A DNA stretch of 64,000 nucleotides from Prochlorococcus sp. AG-363-A16 (lineage in GTDB: Bacteria > Cyanobacteriota > Cyanobacteriia > PCC-6307 > Cyanobiaceae), in NCBI GenBank assembly GCA_003280345.1, contig QCFB01000003.1:1-64000 (forward strand), written 5' to 3'. The notes beneath the pieces were generated by a model. The model was not told the origin of the DNA and did not search any database. It saw only the letters and a list, made by a program, of their open reading frames with translations. Position 1 is the first letter of the stretch. Every line of letters begins with the position of its first letter. A program made the translations under genes and the position numbers. This document shows, piece by piece, positions 19,704 through 29,826 of this stretch.

Positions 19704-20602
19704 CTGTCTCTATTTGTTATGTAATCAGCCAAAGCGAGTAGGGGAGCAGAGTTATTCTTCCATGGCTCCAATGCTGCTTTAGCTTCTTTTACAAGATCAT
19801 CAGCTCTTCTTCGTGATTCATCCAATCCAAGAAGCTTTGGATAAGTAGTTTTGTCTGCAATCAAGTCTTTACCAGCTGTCTTCCCAAGCACATCGCTACT
19901 AGCCGTGACATCTAAAATGTCATCGATTATCTGAAAGGCCAACCCAATCCCTCTCGCATAAACACGCAACGCTTCTAATAGGTCTTCTGAAGCACCACCA
20001 ATAAGAGCGCCACATGTAACACATGCTTTAAGCAAAGAACCCGTCTTGTGTAGGTGAATGAACTCCAAAGTCTCAAGGTCGACTTCTTTCCCTTCACATT
20101 CAAGGTCAGCCACCTGACCCCCAACTAATCCAGGTGCACCAGCTACCAAAGATAATTCTCCAACAACCTTCAAAAGTCGCTCTTTAGGTACATCATTGCT
20201 TCTCAAAGAAACCATCTCAAATGCCCGAGTCAGCAATGCATCCCCTGCCAAGATCGCTATTGCATCTCCATAAACTTTGTGATTAGTAGGGCGTCCACGG
20301 CGCAGATCATCATTATCCATGGCAGGCAAGTCATCATGAATAAGTGACATCGTATGAATCATCTCAAGAGCAACTGCCGTAGGAAGAGCCTTTTGAGGGT
20401 TCCCACCAGCAAGCTCGCATGCTGCAAGACAAAGAATTGGCCTCAGCCTTTTACCCCCAGCGAGTAGTGAATATCTCATCGCTTCTCGAAGATGCTCTGG
20501 TCTCTCTGGACCAAGAGAATCATCTAAAGCAGCTTCAACGCTAACTCTGGCTTGAGCCAGATAAGCGGAAAAGTCGAAATTAGAATTGACTGATTCCGCC
20601 AT
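19700..20602 (-). CDS. crtE: Geranylgeranyl diphosphate synthase
   Basis: Condenses isopentenyl diphosphate to GGPP for carotenoids, the phytol tail of chlorophyll and quinones. The 300-residue protein has both aspartate-rich motifs: [17 protein letters not shown] (first, DDxxxxD form) and FQIIDDILD (second), with GGKRLRPIL upstream. It lies in the operon folD-crtE-PAP2-recD. The pathway connects to crtL at 29 kb. Confidence 0.96.
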   Translation of the reverse strand: MAESVNSNFDFSAYLAQARVSVEAALDDSLGPERPEHLREAMRYSLLAGGKRLRPILCLAACELAGGNPQKALPTAVALEMIHTMSLIHDDLPAMDNDDLRRGRPTNHKVYGDAIAILAGDALLTRAFEMVSLRSNDVPKERLLKVVGELSLVAGAPGLVGGQVADLECEGKEVDLETLEFIHLHKTGSLLKACVTCGALIGGASEDLLEALRVYARGIGLAFQIIDDILDVTASSDVLGKTAGKDLIADKTTYPKLLGLDESRRRADDLVKEAKAALEPWKNNSAPLLALADYITNRDR

Positions 20603-20644
20603 GAAGATTTTCCACCCCTCCGAATTCTCTCAGGCTCAACTGCT

Positions 20645-21553
20645 TCATGGGAGCAAATCACCCAGGCTGAAAGATAAACCGCAATGCTGTTGCCATCGAG
20701 AAAGAGTATTAACAAGAAGCATTGCGACTGTCATCGGCCCCACGCCCCCTGGGACTGGAGTAATAGCACTAGCAATAGAAGCTACTTCATCAAATCGAAC
20801 ATCTCCACAAAGTTTTGGCTTTGAGCCTTCCTTAAATGGAAGTGATGAGGGAATTCTATGAATACCAATATCCACTACAACTGTTCCAGGACTTACATGT
20901 TCACTACCAATCATCTGAGGACGCCCAGCTGCTACAACAAGCAAGTCAGCTTGCCTAGTCAAATCAGTCAATTCCTTTGTGAATGAATGAGCAACACTCA
21001 CAGTTGCATTGGCAGCTTGAAGCATCAGCGCCATTGGTTTCCCCACAAGAATGCTTCTGCCAATAACCACTGCTCTCTTTTCTTTAATTGGGATCTGATA
21101 ATGATCCAACAAAGTCATAACCCCCGCAGGAGTGCATGATCTTGGCCCAGTCTCACCCTTAACCAATCTACCTAAGTTCAAAGTATGTAAACCATCTGCA
21201 TCTTTGTCTGGGTCAATAAGTTTGAGCAAAGAAGCTTCATCAATTTCCCTTGGAAGTGGAAGCTGTAAAAGAATGCCATCAACATTCTCATCAGCATTCA
21301 ATGCTTTTATCTTGAGCGCAATCTCTTCATATGAAGAGTCCCCAGACAAATGTGCTCCATAATTAGCCACTCCAATACGTGCACAAGCCTTTTCCTTATG
21401 CGAAACATAAACTCCACTAGCAGGATCATCTCCTACTCGAATCACTGCTAGGCCAGGGGGACGTTTAGCGTATGCAAGACCACTAGAAATCTCTTGCTGC
21501 AGTCTCTTCTCGATTTCCTGAGCAAGCTTCTTACCATCGAGCCGAAGAGCCAT
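20645..21553 (-). CDS. folD: Methylenetetrahydrofolate dehydrogenase/cyclohydrolase
   Basis: Interconverts methylene-, methenyl- and formyl-tetrahydrofolate for one-carbon metabolism. The 302-residue protein carries the catalytic [13 protein letters not shown] (Lys and Tyr), the PLP-like [15 protein letters not shown]-type [13 protein letters not shown], and the NADP-binding [14 protein letters not shown]. It is the first gene of the minus-strand operon (42-bp gap to crtE). Another one-carbon gene, 5-formyl-THF cyclo-ligase, lies at 40 kb. Confidence 0.96.
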   Translation of the reverse strand: MALRLDGKKLAQEIEKRLQQEISSGLAYAKRPPGLAVIRVGDDPASGVYVSHKEKACARIGVANYGAHLSGDSSYEEIALKIKALNADENVDGILLQLPLPREIDEASLLKLIDPDKDADGLHTLNLGRLVKGETGPRSCTPAGVMTLLDHYQIPIKEKRAVVIGRSILVGKPMALMLQAANATVSVAHSFTKELTDLTRQADLLVVAAGRPQMIGSEHVSPGTVVVDIGIHRIPSSLPFKEGSKPKLCGDVRFDEVASIASAITPVPGGVGPMTVAMLLVNTLSRWQQHCGLSFSLGDLLP

Positions 21554-21623
21554 GCAAAAAAATTACGCTAAATACAGCATGCCTTGAATTGAGAGCTAGC
21601 GTTATCCATAGGTATCAAATTCT

Positions 21624-23720
21624 GTGAAAAGAATTCCAAGCTTTAATAAGATCTGGCGAAACTGGTTACGCAACGAATCTCCCAGGCGCTCAGTAATTCA
21701 ATGGTCTGCCCCATACAAAGCAGGCCTTTTAGTTATTTGTTTTGTTGTTGCAATTATTTCAAGCTGGCACTTACTAGTTGAACCAGATTTACGCCCAGGA
21801 ATCCTTGCCCCTTTTGAAGCAATAGCTCCAAAAGATGCTCTTGTAGAAGATAGCCAAGCACTACAACAAAAACGTTCTGATCTAGTTCCTCGAACATTCG
21901 TTCAAATAATTGATCAGGAATCATCCAATCAACTTAGAGAACTCCTCACAAGACAACTAGAGGAACTTGAGCTTGTAGCCATTAGTGAAGATGCTGACCG
22001 CATTGGCCCTGTAAACCTCAACAAACAAGAGCGCAATTGGCTAACAAAACGCTCCAAATCTTCTAGAAAAAAATGGGAAAGAGATGTCAAACAGGCTTCC
22101 GAAAGAATGCTTAGCCAGGGATTAATCAAAACTCTTGCCTTTGATCAACTAAAAGATGCAGCCTCTCTTCATTTGTCTCTACTTGGGGAAAGTGAAAGTC
22201 CTGCAAGAAGCCTTGGAAGCAAATTAATTACCAATACCTTTCATGGGAAAAGCAACCTTCGCATGGACCCAGCAAGGAGCCAGCGTCTTTTAGAGGAACT
22301 AATTACCAAGCAAGGGATCCCAAAAATTCAAGTAAAAAGAGGTGATTTGATTACTAGAAAAGGTGAACCAATAAGCACTCAAGCCTATGAAGTTTTAGAT
22401 CACTTCGGAATGGTCAGTCGAAGTCCTCGACCAATTACCTGGCTATGTGGTTTTGGAGAAGCTTTAGCCAGTTGCGGTGTTTTGTTATTGATTATGAGAA
22501 GAGAGAAGCCATGTCTACAAGCTAGGCATGGGCTATTAGCCCTAACTCTGCTCTTAATAAGCCAAATAAGCAAAGTTTGGTTTGGAGCAGCAGTTAGTCC
22601 ATTGGCAGTAATTGTCCCTCCTACATTATTAATTTCTCAAGGCATTGGAACAACATCTGCACTTGCTTGGATGGCCATTGCAAGCCTTCAATGGCCTGTC
22701 TCTGTTAACGGAATCGGAGAAGGAAGATTAATTGTTGCTTGTGCAGCGGCAACATTAGTAGCTTTTCAAGGAGGGCACATAAGAAGTCGCGCGCAACTTC
22801 TACAAATGGTCATCTTGTTGCCTTTTGGTGCACTTATAAGCGAATGGATACTTCTTCGAAGTCAAATAGCACCTGCTCTAAGTGCTTGGGGAAAATTAGC
22901 CCCAAATTCTGAGGAACTGATTCATGAAGCTCTATTTTTAGGGGCAATGTTAATGCTAACGATACTAGTTATACCAATACTTGAAAGCACTTTCGGCCTA
23001 ATAACAAGAGCAAGACTAATGGAACTCGCCGACCAAGAAAGACCTCTATTGAGAAGACTTTCTAGAGAAGCTCCAGGCACCTTCGAGCACACAATGATGA
23101 TCTGTGGACTAGCAGAAGAAGGCGCTCGCTCCATAGGAGCTGATGTGGATTTAATTAGGACAGGCGCTTTATATCACGACATTGGCAAATTACATGCCCC
23201 AAATTGGTTCATAGAAAATCAAAAAGATGGTGAAAACCCACATGACAAAATAAACAACCCTTATACCAGCGCAGATGTATTACAAGCACATGTAGATGAA
23301 GGTTTAAAACTCGCACGCAAACATCGACTGCCTCGCCCAATTTCAGACTTTATTCCTGAACATCAAGGGACCTTAAAAATGGGTTATTTCCTTCATCTGG
23401 CACGTAAAAATGACCCTTCTGTACCAGAATCAAGGTTTCGCTATCACGGACCAATTCCTCGGTCAAGAGAAACTGCAATACTTATGCTTGCTGATGGTTG
23501 TGAGGCAGCACTTAGAGCCCTCGCTCAATCAAGTACTGATGAAGAAGCCTGTTCAACTGTTCGTACAATTATCGAGTCCAGGCAACTTGATGGTCAACTC
23601 AACGAAAGCAGCCTTACTAGAGCAGAAATTGAATTAGTAGTTCGTTCTTTTGTAAGTGTTTGGAGGAGAATGCGACACAGGCGCATTGCATATCCAATGC
23701 CAACCTCCATTAAAAAGTAA
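21624..23720 (+). CDS. PgpH-type 7TM-HD phosphohydrolase (c-di-AMP phosphodiesterase candidate)
   Basis: The 698-residue protein has an N-terminal membrane segment (about residues 30-50), an extracytoplasmic 7TMR-HDED region (80-260), a block of seven membrane helices (275-470) and a C-terminal HD domain with EHTMMICGLAEEGA and YHDIGKLHAPNWF, then HVDEGLKLARKHRLP and EHQGT. This is the architecture of PgpH, which hydrolyses cyclic di-AMP in Firmicutes. All metal-binding His/Asp residues look intact. The substrate in this organism is inferred. It is divergent from folD (70-bp gap). Confidence 0.85.
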   Translation: MKRIPSFNKIWRNWLRNESPRRSVIQWSAPYKAGLLVICFVVAIISSWHLLVEPDLRPGILAPFEAIAPKDALVEDSQALQQKRSDLVPRTFVQIIDQESSNQLRELLTRQLEELELVAISEDADRIGPVNLNKQERNWLTKRSKSSRKKWERDVKQASERMLSQGLIKTLAFDQLKDAASLHLSLLGESESPARSLGSKLITNTFHGKSNLRMDPARSQRLLEELITKQGIPKIQVKRGDLITRKGEPISTQAYEVLDHFGMVSRSPRPITWLCGFGEALASCGVLLLIMRREKPCLQARHGLLALTLLLISQISKVWFGAAVSPLAVIVPPTLLISQGIGTTSALAWMAIASLQWPVSVNGIGEGRLIVACAAATLVAFQGGHIRSRAQLLQMVILLPFGALISEWILLRSQIAPALSAWGKLAPNSEELIHEALFLGAMLMLTILVIPILESTFGLITRARLMELADQERPLLRRLSREAPGTFEHTMMICGLAEEGARSIGADVDLIRTGALYHDIGKLHAPNWFIENQKDGENPHDKINNPYTSADVLQAHVDEGLKLARKHRLPRPISDFIPEHQGTLKMGYFLHLARKNDPSVPESRFRYHGPIPRSRETAILMLADGCEAALRALAQSSTDEEACSTVRTIIESRQLDGQLNESSLTRAEIELVVRSFVSVWRRMRHRRIAYPMPTSIKK

Positions 23721-23859
23721 TAATTAACTCTCATGTAACTAAATAAATAGTAATTACTCGATTTTTAAATTCCTGTTCTTAAGTTTTTAGAATTTGAAAA
23801 CTCAATGAAACTCTAGAGGGCAAAACATTTTTGCACACAAAACAACAACAAAGTGATGG

Positions 23860-24252
23860 TTAAAGCCTCACACTTTTTCTATGAGCTGGCCTACACCAAT
23901 AAATCAAGGCAAGCAAATTAAATATCGCCATTAACAATGAAAGCCCACTTAAAGCGTGAGGATCTCTAACAAGGACTAGTCGCACAATTCCATATGGTAA
24001 TGATGCTGACAATGCCATAGACAAAGCAACTATTGCCAAAATGACTCCCCAACGGCGCTCTGCCAGGAGCCCAGCAGAAGCTACGATTCCAACAATGGCA
24101 GCTGGCCAAGCAAGACTTATTGCCAAGCTTATATTTGCTGCTTGCAAAGGTGGTCCTGCAAATGCAACCAATCCAATTACTGGTAGCGCCGCAACATTAG
24201 CCAACAAACCAATCCAAGTAAGGAGCCAATAACCGCGCACACCTTTACTCAT
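23860..24252 (-). CDS. Four-helix membrane protein, unknown function
   Basis: The 130-residue protein is almost entirely hydrophobic with four predicted membrane helices (about residues 8-30, 40-60, 68-88, 101-120) and a positively charged C terminus. I do not recognise a family. The ATG at 24252 is preferred over a GTG one codon upstream. It is convergent with the HD hydrolase. Confidence 0.6.
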   Translation of the reverse strand: MSKGVRGYWLLTWIGLLANVAALPVIGLVAFAGPPLQAANISLAISLAWPAAIVGIVASAGLLAERRWGVILAIVALSMALSASLPYGIVRLVLVRDPHALSGLSLLMAIFNLLALIYWCRPAHRKSVRL

Positions 24253-24381
24253 CACTTAAAAGTATCACTACTTACCAAAGTAAACATATATCTTCCCAAT
24301 GTTTAGAAAGTCCATTTGAATTATTAACGAGAGTTATTTAAGACAATCCAACGAAAGTCCTTCTTACAGAGAAAGAATATT

Positions 24382-24690
24382 TCAAGTCTCTAAAGAAAGT
24401 GAAGAGATTACATTGGGAACCTTTTCCCGAAATGACTGATTTCTGTCTATGCGAGTATTCACTTTCAAAGTTGTATAAATCCTTGTAGCACCCAGACTAT
24501 GCACAGCTTCATGACAAGCCTTAACGCAATCAAAAACTTTTTCCCACTCACCCTCTATCGCGGTACCACTTGGACCAAGTTCATAATCAAGACCTGTTTT
24601 TTCAATAACCTTTTGACAAGCGGCAACAAAGGGTGAAAGGGAAATACCTACGCCTAAAGGCACCACACAAAGATCAACGCTTACCCACAT
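24382..24690 (-). CDS. MTH1187/YkoF-family thiamine-binding protein
   Basis: The 102-residue soluble protein fits the MTH1187 (DUF77) fold: VDLCVVPLGVGISLSPFV at the N terminus, YELGPSGTAIEGEW in the centre and CHEAVHSLGATRIYTTLKV near the end. Family members bind thiamine or related small ligands as multimers. The role in this organism is not known. It lies upstream of the 80-residue conserved gene on the same strand order. Confidence 0.8.
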   Translation of the reverse strand: MWVSVDLCVVPLGVGISLSPFVAACQKVIEKTGLDYELGPSGTAIEGEWEKVFDCVKACHEAVHSLGATRIYTTLKVNTRIDRNQSFREKVPNVISSLSLET

Positions 24691-24719
24691 TTATTTTTTA
24701 AATCCAAAGGACATAGTTT

Positions 24720-24962
24720 TCAACACCCCAATCCTGAGCTCAAGCAATTAGTGGGATATCTAACTGTCCTCCAAGCTCCACTTCTTGTCATCACCTCAAC
24801 CCCAATAGCTCTTTGACTAAGAGAGCAGTTATGACCTTGTCCATCACACCAGTTCTGAGCCGCCACCATTGCCGCTTCTATTGATTCATAGGGCATATCT
24901 AAAACTGGATGAGGCCTACCATCAAGTCCAGCCAATCTATAAAGCTTTTGCTTTAACGCCAT
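24720..24962 (-). CDS. Small conserved cyanobacterial protein, unknown function
   Basis: The 80-residue soluble protein has no recognised domain. It shows a compact pattern (KLYRLAGLDGRPHPVLDMPY, then WCDGQGHNCSLSQRAIGVEV) with paired Cys at about 39 and 46. Coding composition is good over its whole length. It lies 85 bp downstream of leuA on the same strand. Confidence 0.65.
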   Translation of the reverse strand: MALKQKLYRLAGLDGRPHPVLDMPYESIEAAMVAAQNWCDGQGHNCSLSQRAIGVEVMTRSGAWRTVRYPTNCLSSGLGC

Positions 24963-25047
24963 CTATTGTCCAATTACAAAATCGTCCTTCCATGATCTCA
25001 TGAAGAAGTGCGGCATGCCAAATGGGACATATTTAGTTTTGATATCT

Positions 25048-26670
25048 TCAGATGCTTGGTCGTGTATCTGACTGAACAAGATCTCGCTGAGGATGAATGG
25101 AATTTTTCTCATCTGCAAAAACAAGCCTATTTAGGGCATTTACGTATGCCTGTGCAGCAGCTACCACAACATCAGTATCTGCCGAATGACCAGAGTAAAG
25201 CTTGCCATTACGCCTAAGGCGAATGGTGACCTCCCCCATAGCATCAATGCCTTCAGTTACCGATTTCACTGAAAATTCAACTAATTCATTAGGCTCATCT
25301 GCAAGAGAGTTCAATGCACTACATACTGCATCAACTGGTCCAGTGCCTAAGCAAACAGCAGTTTCTTCTTTACCCTCATGATCTAAAAGTGTAACTGTAG
25401 CCGTTGGTTTCAGAGAACTACCACAACTTACCTGAACAAGTTTTAGTTGGAACCTTGCCTCTGGCTGTTGAACTTGTTCACTTACTATTGCTTCAAGATC
25501 TCTATCAGTAATATCCCGTTTCCTATCAGCTAAATCTTTAAATCGAGCAAATGCCTCATTGAGATCATCTCTATTGAGGTCATAACCAAGTTCCTCCAGC
25601 CTTGCTCTAACCGCACTCCTACCACTTAGTTTTCCTAATGAAATCCTATTATCAGTCAAACCAACTGTTTGAGCGTCAACAATTTCATATGTAAGGCGAT
25701 TTTTAAGGACGCCATCTTGATGTATTCCAGATTCATGAGCAAAAGCATTCGCTCCAACAATTGCCTTGTTGGGTTGAACCACCATCCCAGTAAGGTTTGA
25801 AACTAATCGAGAAGTTTTAGTTATCTCTTCAGTTCTTACAGCAGTCAAAGGTGTAGGACTTTCAGGGTCTTTCCCAAAAAAGGGATTGAAATAACGCCTA
25901 CGTACATGTAACCCCATAACTAATTCTTCTAACGCTGCGTTCCCTGCACGCTCACCGATACCATTTATTGTGCATTCAAGTTGTCTGGCTCCATTTTTTA
26001 CGGCTTCAAGAAAATTCGCAACAGCCAAGCCTAAATCATTGTGGCCATGTACTGATAAAACAGCATCATTAATATTCGGCACATTTTTATTAATTCCAGC
26101 AATCAAACCACCAAATTCTGAGGGGGTTGTATATCCAACAGTGTCAGGAATATTGATTGTTCCTGCACCTGCAGAAATTGCAAGTTCTATAACCTCATAA
26201 AGGAATTCAGGGTCACTTCTCCCAGCATCTTCACAGGAGAATTCAACATCATTAACGAATGTTTTTGCATATTGAACCATTTCAGGAACAATCTCAAGTA
26301 CATCTGATCGTGATTTTCGAAGCTTATGTTCTAAATGTATATCGCTCGTCGCGATAAATGTATGAATACGGCTTCTAGGAGCAGGGTTAACAGCTTCTGC
26401 TGCAGCTTTAATATCAGCACGAGAAGCACGTGCAAGGCCACAAATAATCGGCCCATCTCCACCACCCACCTGCTCAGCAATCCTCTGAACTGCTGCAAAA
26501 TCACCTTGACTAGCAAAAGGGAAACCTGCTTCTATTACATCTACGCCAAGTCTTGCCAGCTGAAGAGCAATAGCAAGTTTTTCTTCAAGGTTAAGACTTG
26601 CCCCTGGGGACTGCTCTCCATCTCTAAGTGTGGTGTCAAAAATCAGAACTCGCCCTGGATCCTTAGCCAT
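25048..26670 (-). CDS. leuA: 2-isopropylmalate synthase
   Basis: Condenses acetyl-CoA with 2-oxoisovalerate, the first committed step of leucine synthesis. The 540-residue protein shows the HMGL-like catalytic domain ([15 protein letters not shown] near residue 12, [16 protein letters not shown] metal site, [17 protein letters not shown]) and a C-terminal LeuA dimer/regulatory domain where leucine feedback acts. The length is normal. The upstream 361-bp gap to the GH57 gene contains only weak frames. Confidence 0.96.
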   Translation of the reverse strand: MAKDPGRVLIFDTTLRDGEQSPGASLNLEEKLAIALQLARLGVDVIEAGFPFASQGDFAAVQRIAEQVGGGDGPIICGLARASRADIKAAAEAVNPAPRSRIHTFIATSDIHLEHKLRKSRSDVLEIVPEMVQYAKTFVNDVEFSCEDAGRSDPEFLYEVIELAISAGAGTINIPDTVGYTTPSEFGGLIAGINKNVPNINDAVLSVHGHNDLGLAVANFLEAVKNGARQLECTINGIGERAGNAALEELVMGLHVRRRYFNPFFGKDPESPTPLTAVRTEEITKTSRLVSNLTGMVVQPNKAIVGANAFAHESGIHQDGVLKNRLTYEIVDAQTVGLTDNRISLGKLSGRSAVRARLEELGYDLNRDDLNEAFARFKDLADRKRDITDRDLEAIVSEQVQQPEARFQLKLVQVSCGSSLKPTATVTLLDHEGKEETAVCLGTGPVDAVCSALNSLADEPNELVEFSVKSVTEGIDAMGEVTIRLRRNGKLYSGHSADTDVVVAAAQAYVNALNRLVFADEKNSIHPQRDLVQSDTRPSI

Positions 26671-27031
26671 AAATGAATCTTTAGAGAAAATTGACCAATT
26701 TGATTAATTAATCAAATTCTAATTCAAATTTGACTAGAAATAAACAAAAACAACCTAATAATCAATTTCATAAGAATTCCAGTAAATAGCCATATAAAAA
26801 TCTCTTAGAAAACTCATACCCATAATGAGTAAATTTACATAGACATATTCTACCTTTTTAAAGTCTTTTTTATTCCAAAAAATCTATGTTTTCAGGGCAA
26901 GCAATACTCATTTTGAAAACTAATTTCCCAACCAAGCTTTTGAAAATCAGTCCTAACCTCAAAAAACGATAGGACCAGGGCTTTAAAAAGCACAAAAATC
27001 ATTATAAATTTAGCGAACCGGTGCTCAGAAC
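26671..27031. other. Divergent gap leuA / GH57
   Basis: An AT-rich divergent promoter region. A 36-codon minus-strand frame (26892-27002, ATG) starts near the GH57 start, but it has no ribosome site. I see no RNA gene or strong hairpin. Confidence 0.45.
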
Positions 27032-28603
27032 TTGTCCAAAGGCGAAATAGCCCTGGTTTTACATGCTCACCTTCCTTACGTGAAATCGGCAAAGGCCGGT
27101 TCATTGGAAGAAGATTGGTTTTTTCAGGCTCTGATGGAGTGCTATCTCCCTCTGCTGAACATCCTTGAGGGAACATCAAGCAATTCAAAATATCTGGCAA
27201 AGATCACCATTGGATTATCTCCAACACTCCTATCACTACTTGAAGATCAAGAGCTAAAAGATCGCTTTCCAAAATGGGTAAACCTTCGTCTAAAGCTATT
27301 AACCAATGCACCAAAACACCAAGAAAGCGCCGCAAGACATCTTTGGGAAAGAATCCAAAGCCAATTACAACATTGGAATTCCTGCAAAGGAGACCTTGTT
27401 GAACGCTTCAGAGCACTCCAGGTTTCCGGTGTAGTCGATCTGCTGACATGCGCTGCAACTCATGGATACCTTCCTCTCCTGCGCGAGAACCCCGAAGCAG
27501 TAAGGGGACAATTAAATACTGCTGTTAGAGAGCACCATCGTTTATTGGGACTTCAGCCAAGAGGGATTTGGTTGCCAGAATGCGCCTATTACGAAGGCCT
27601 CGACAAACTTTTGCAAGAGGCTGGTCTCAAATATGCAGTGCTTGATGGACATGGGCTTCTAAATGCGCATCCACGCCCTAGATATGGAATATATGCTCCA
27701 ATTTGCAGTAGAAATGCTATTGCCTTTTTTGGGCGGGATGGGGAATCTACGCTACCAATTTGGTCAGCAAAAGATGGATATCCAGGCGATCCTGAATATC
27801 GTGAGTTTCATCGAGATATGGGATGGGATTTACCAATTGAAAAGCTCCATGAAATCGGACTAAATGAACCCAGACCTCTCGGGATAAAGCTACACAAGGT
27901 CACAAGTCAAAAAACTTCTCTAAATGAAAAGGAAACTTACGAGCCAGATCTTGCAGCAAAAAAAATCAAAGAGCACGCCAAGGATTATTTAAATAAACGG
28001 CGAATTCAATTAAAAATATTAAACACCACAATGACAAATAAACCCTTGCTAGTAGCTCCATTTGATGCAGAGCTATTTGGGCATTGGTGGTTCGAAGGTC
28101 CCTACTTTCTTGCAGAATTATTCCAAGAAGCAGAAAAACAAGACATCAAATTCACACGACTGCTTGATGTGCTTATGGAAGAGCCACAACTTCAACTATG
28201 TGACCCAAGCCCCTCTAGCTGGGGGCAAGGTGGGTATCACAATTACTGGCTTAATGAGACAAATGCCTGGATTGTTCACGAATGGAGTAAAGCAAGTAAA
28301 GCAATGATTAAATTTTGCAGTCAGACTTCAATCCAAAAGATTCAAGAAAGAGTCCTTAAACAAGCTGGAAGAGAATTACTGCTTTCTCAATCATCAGATT
28401 GGAGCTTTATTTTACGTTCTAAAACAACAACTGAGCTCGCGAAAGAACGAATAAATCTTCATTTAAAAAGATTCTGGACTTTAATTAGCCTCTTAGAGAA
28501 AGAAGAGGAAGTACCAATAGAATTATTATCTAAACTTGAAAAGGAAGATCATCTATTTCCCTTAATTGATATAAAAGACTGGTCTAAAAAACTAGAGGGT
28601 TAA
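27032..28603 (+). CDS. GH57 1,4-alpha-glucan branching enzyme-type protein
   Basis: The 523-residue protein starts with the GH57 signature LVLHAHLPYV, has the nucleophile Glu in WLPECAYYEG, the acid/base Asp in FDAELFGHWWFEG, and a DUF1957-type C-terminal helical domain. Such enzymes introduce alpha-1,6 branches in glycogen. The only start between the upstream stop (TAG at 27011) and the conserved block is TTG at 27032. Together with malQ it supports glycogen storage and use. Confidence 0.88.
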   Translation: MSKGEIALVLHAHLPYVKSAKAGSLEEDWFFQALMECYLPLLNILEGTSSNSKYLAKITIGLSPTLLSLLEDQELKDRFPKWVNLRLKLLTNAPKHQESAARHLWERIQSQLQHWNSCKGDLVERFRALQVSGVVDLLTCAATHGYLPLLRENPEAVRGQLNTAVREHHRLLGLQPRGIWLPECAYYEGLDKLLQEAGLKYAVLDGHGLLNAHPRPRYGIYAPICSRNAIAFFGRDGESTLPIWSAKDGYPGDPEYREFHRDMGWDLPIEKLHEIGLNEPRPLGIKLHKVTSQKTSLNEKETYEPDLAAKKIKEHAKDYLNKRRIQLKILNTTMTNKPLLVAPFDAELFGHWWFEGPYFLAELFQEAEKQDIKFTRLLDVLMEEPQLQLCDPSPSSWGQGGYHNYWLNETNAWIVHEWSKASKAMIKFCSQTSIQKIQERVLKQAGRELLLSQSSDWSFILRSKTTTELAKERINLHLKRFWTLISLLEKEEEVPIELLSKLEKEDHLFPLIDIKDWSKKLEG

Positions 28604-29823
28604 GAATCAAGAAAACCAACCATACCTAATCTTACTCTCCAAGGAGAAATTAAAAACAATTTCATCATAACAATCAAAAGCCTTGGCAAAGGAAGCGTAT
28701 TTGCTAAAAATCCTGACCAATCTTCACGAGGTAATTTAAAAAAATTAGAAAAAAAGCATCGCAAAAGAGTCTCATCAAAGCTCATTAAACGGCTCAAGCC
28801 AAACTGATAAAGACGATGACGTTGTACTAACTCTGGAGTCCATAAAGCCTTCCATCCTTCCTGAGCTATAGAAGCCGAGTCCATGGCAGGTTCTTTTGCT
28901 AGGGCATTAGCCAAATGCCTAGCCAATGCCGGTGCCCTCCTTAACAAAGCACCAACCATATAACCAGAAGCTGGGTGAACCATGCTCGCTGCACCACCAA
29001 AGGCAAGCACAGGTTGTGTACGAATTGGCAAAGGCAAGTTCATTGGGAACAAACAATTTTCTTCATGAATCACCTCCTCAACCTCAACACCACGATGAGA
29101 CAAGCGTTTATACAATCTTTCTTTCAAAATGCTCGAAGAAAGTGGCGGGGTACAGGCAAGAGATGTCTCCTCCACAAAAAAAACTCCTCCTCCAAAATCC
29201 ATTGCATATAAAAAAGTAGGTGGTTCATTTAATTCAGCTTTGCTCAGATGGTCAGGTCGAAAGTCCATCAAAACGAATTGACCTTTCTCTACTGGCGGCG
29301 AACTAAAACGTCCAACTACTCCATAAGCAGCCTGCTGAGCAACAGGTCCATGATCAGGCCGCTTTATAAAAATGCTTCTATGTCCACTGGCATCAATAAC
29401 AACTCTTCCTCTATATGTTTTTCCTGATCTACAAACAACCTCAGTATTAGAGCCTACAAGCTCAATTTTTTCGGCAGTCTCAACACACCAATTGGTGTCT
29501 TTACATCTAAGAAGTAAGGATTTTTGCAACGCTTCTTGGTCAAAGAGACCGTAATCAAAATGGTGTTTTATTGGTGCAACACCTTCTTCTCCTTGACCAT
29601 CACCAAAAAAGCTAACTGTATTAGTCCAACGATGACCTAATAATGAAGCCATTCCTAATGACTCCAACTCTTCAGCCCAGATTCCATAGGTGTTCGGCCA
29701 TGGTTTGTCTGGGACATGAGAAGCAAGAGCTGTTACGACTAAACCTTGCTCAACTAACTCCGCAACGATGCACTGAGCGGAGGGTCCTGCGCCTAAAACA
29801 AGTACATCAGAAAAATTGACCAA
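28600..29823 (-). CDS. crtL: Lycopene cyclase (CrtL type)
   Basis: Cyclises lycopene to beta-carotene (or a mixture with epsilon rings) for photosynthetic carotenoids. The 407-residue flavoprotein has the dinucleotide-binding VLVLGAGPSAQCIVAEL, the YGIWAEEL element and the C-terminal FGGAASMVHPASGYMVG typical of plant-type CrtL. Prochlorococcus encodes two paralogues, beta and epsilon; the position beside gyrA suggests the beta form, but sequence alone does not prove this. The TTG start lies 3 bp after the gyrA stop, so the two are probably co-transcribed. It is convergent with GH57 (4-bp overlap). Confidence 0.88.
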   Translation of the reverse strand: MVNFSDVLVLGAGPSAQCIVAELVEQGLVVTALASHVPDKPWPNTYGIWAEELESLGMASLLGHRWTNTVSFFGDGQGEEGVAPIKHHFDYGLFDQEALQKSLLLRCKDTNWCVETAEKIELVGSNTEVVCRSGKTYRGRVVIDASGHRSIFIKRPDHGPVAQQAAYGVVGRFSSPPVEKGQFVLMDFRPDHLSKAELNEPPTFLYAMDFGGGVFFVEETSLACTPPLSSSILKERLYKRLSHRGVEVEEVIHEENCLFPMNLPLPIRTQPVLAFGGAASMVHPASGYMVGALLRRAPALARHLANALAKEPAMDSASIAQEGWKALWTPELVQRHRLYQFGLSRLMSFDETLLRCFFSNFFKLPREDWSGFLANTLPLPRLLIVMMKLFLISPWRVRLGMVGFLDS

Positions 29824-29826
29824 TTT

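Noticed and set aside
26892-27200. 102-codon minus-strand frame at the GH57 start
   Set aside because: Its 5' part is antisense to the conserved GH57 N terminus; the remaining 36 codons lack a ribosome site.
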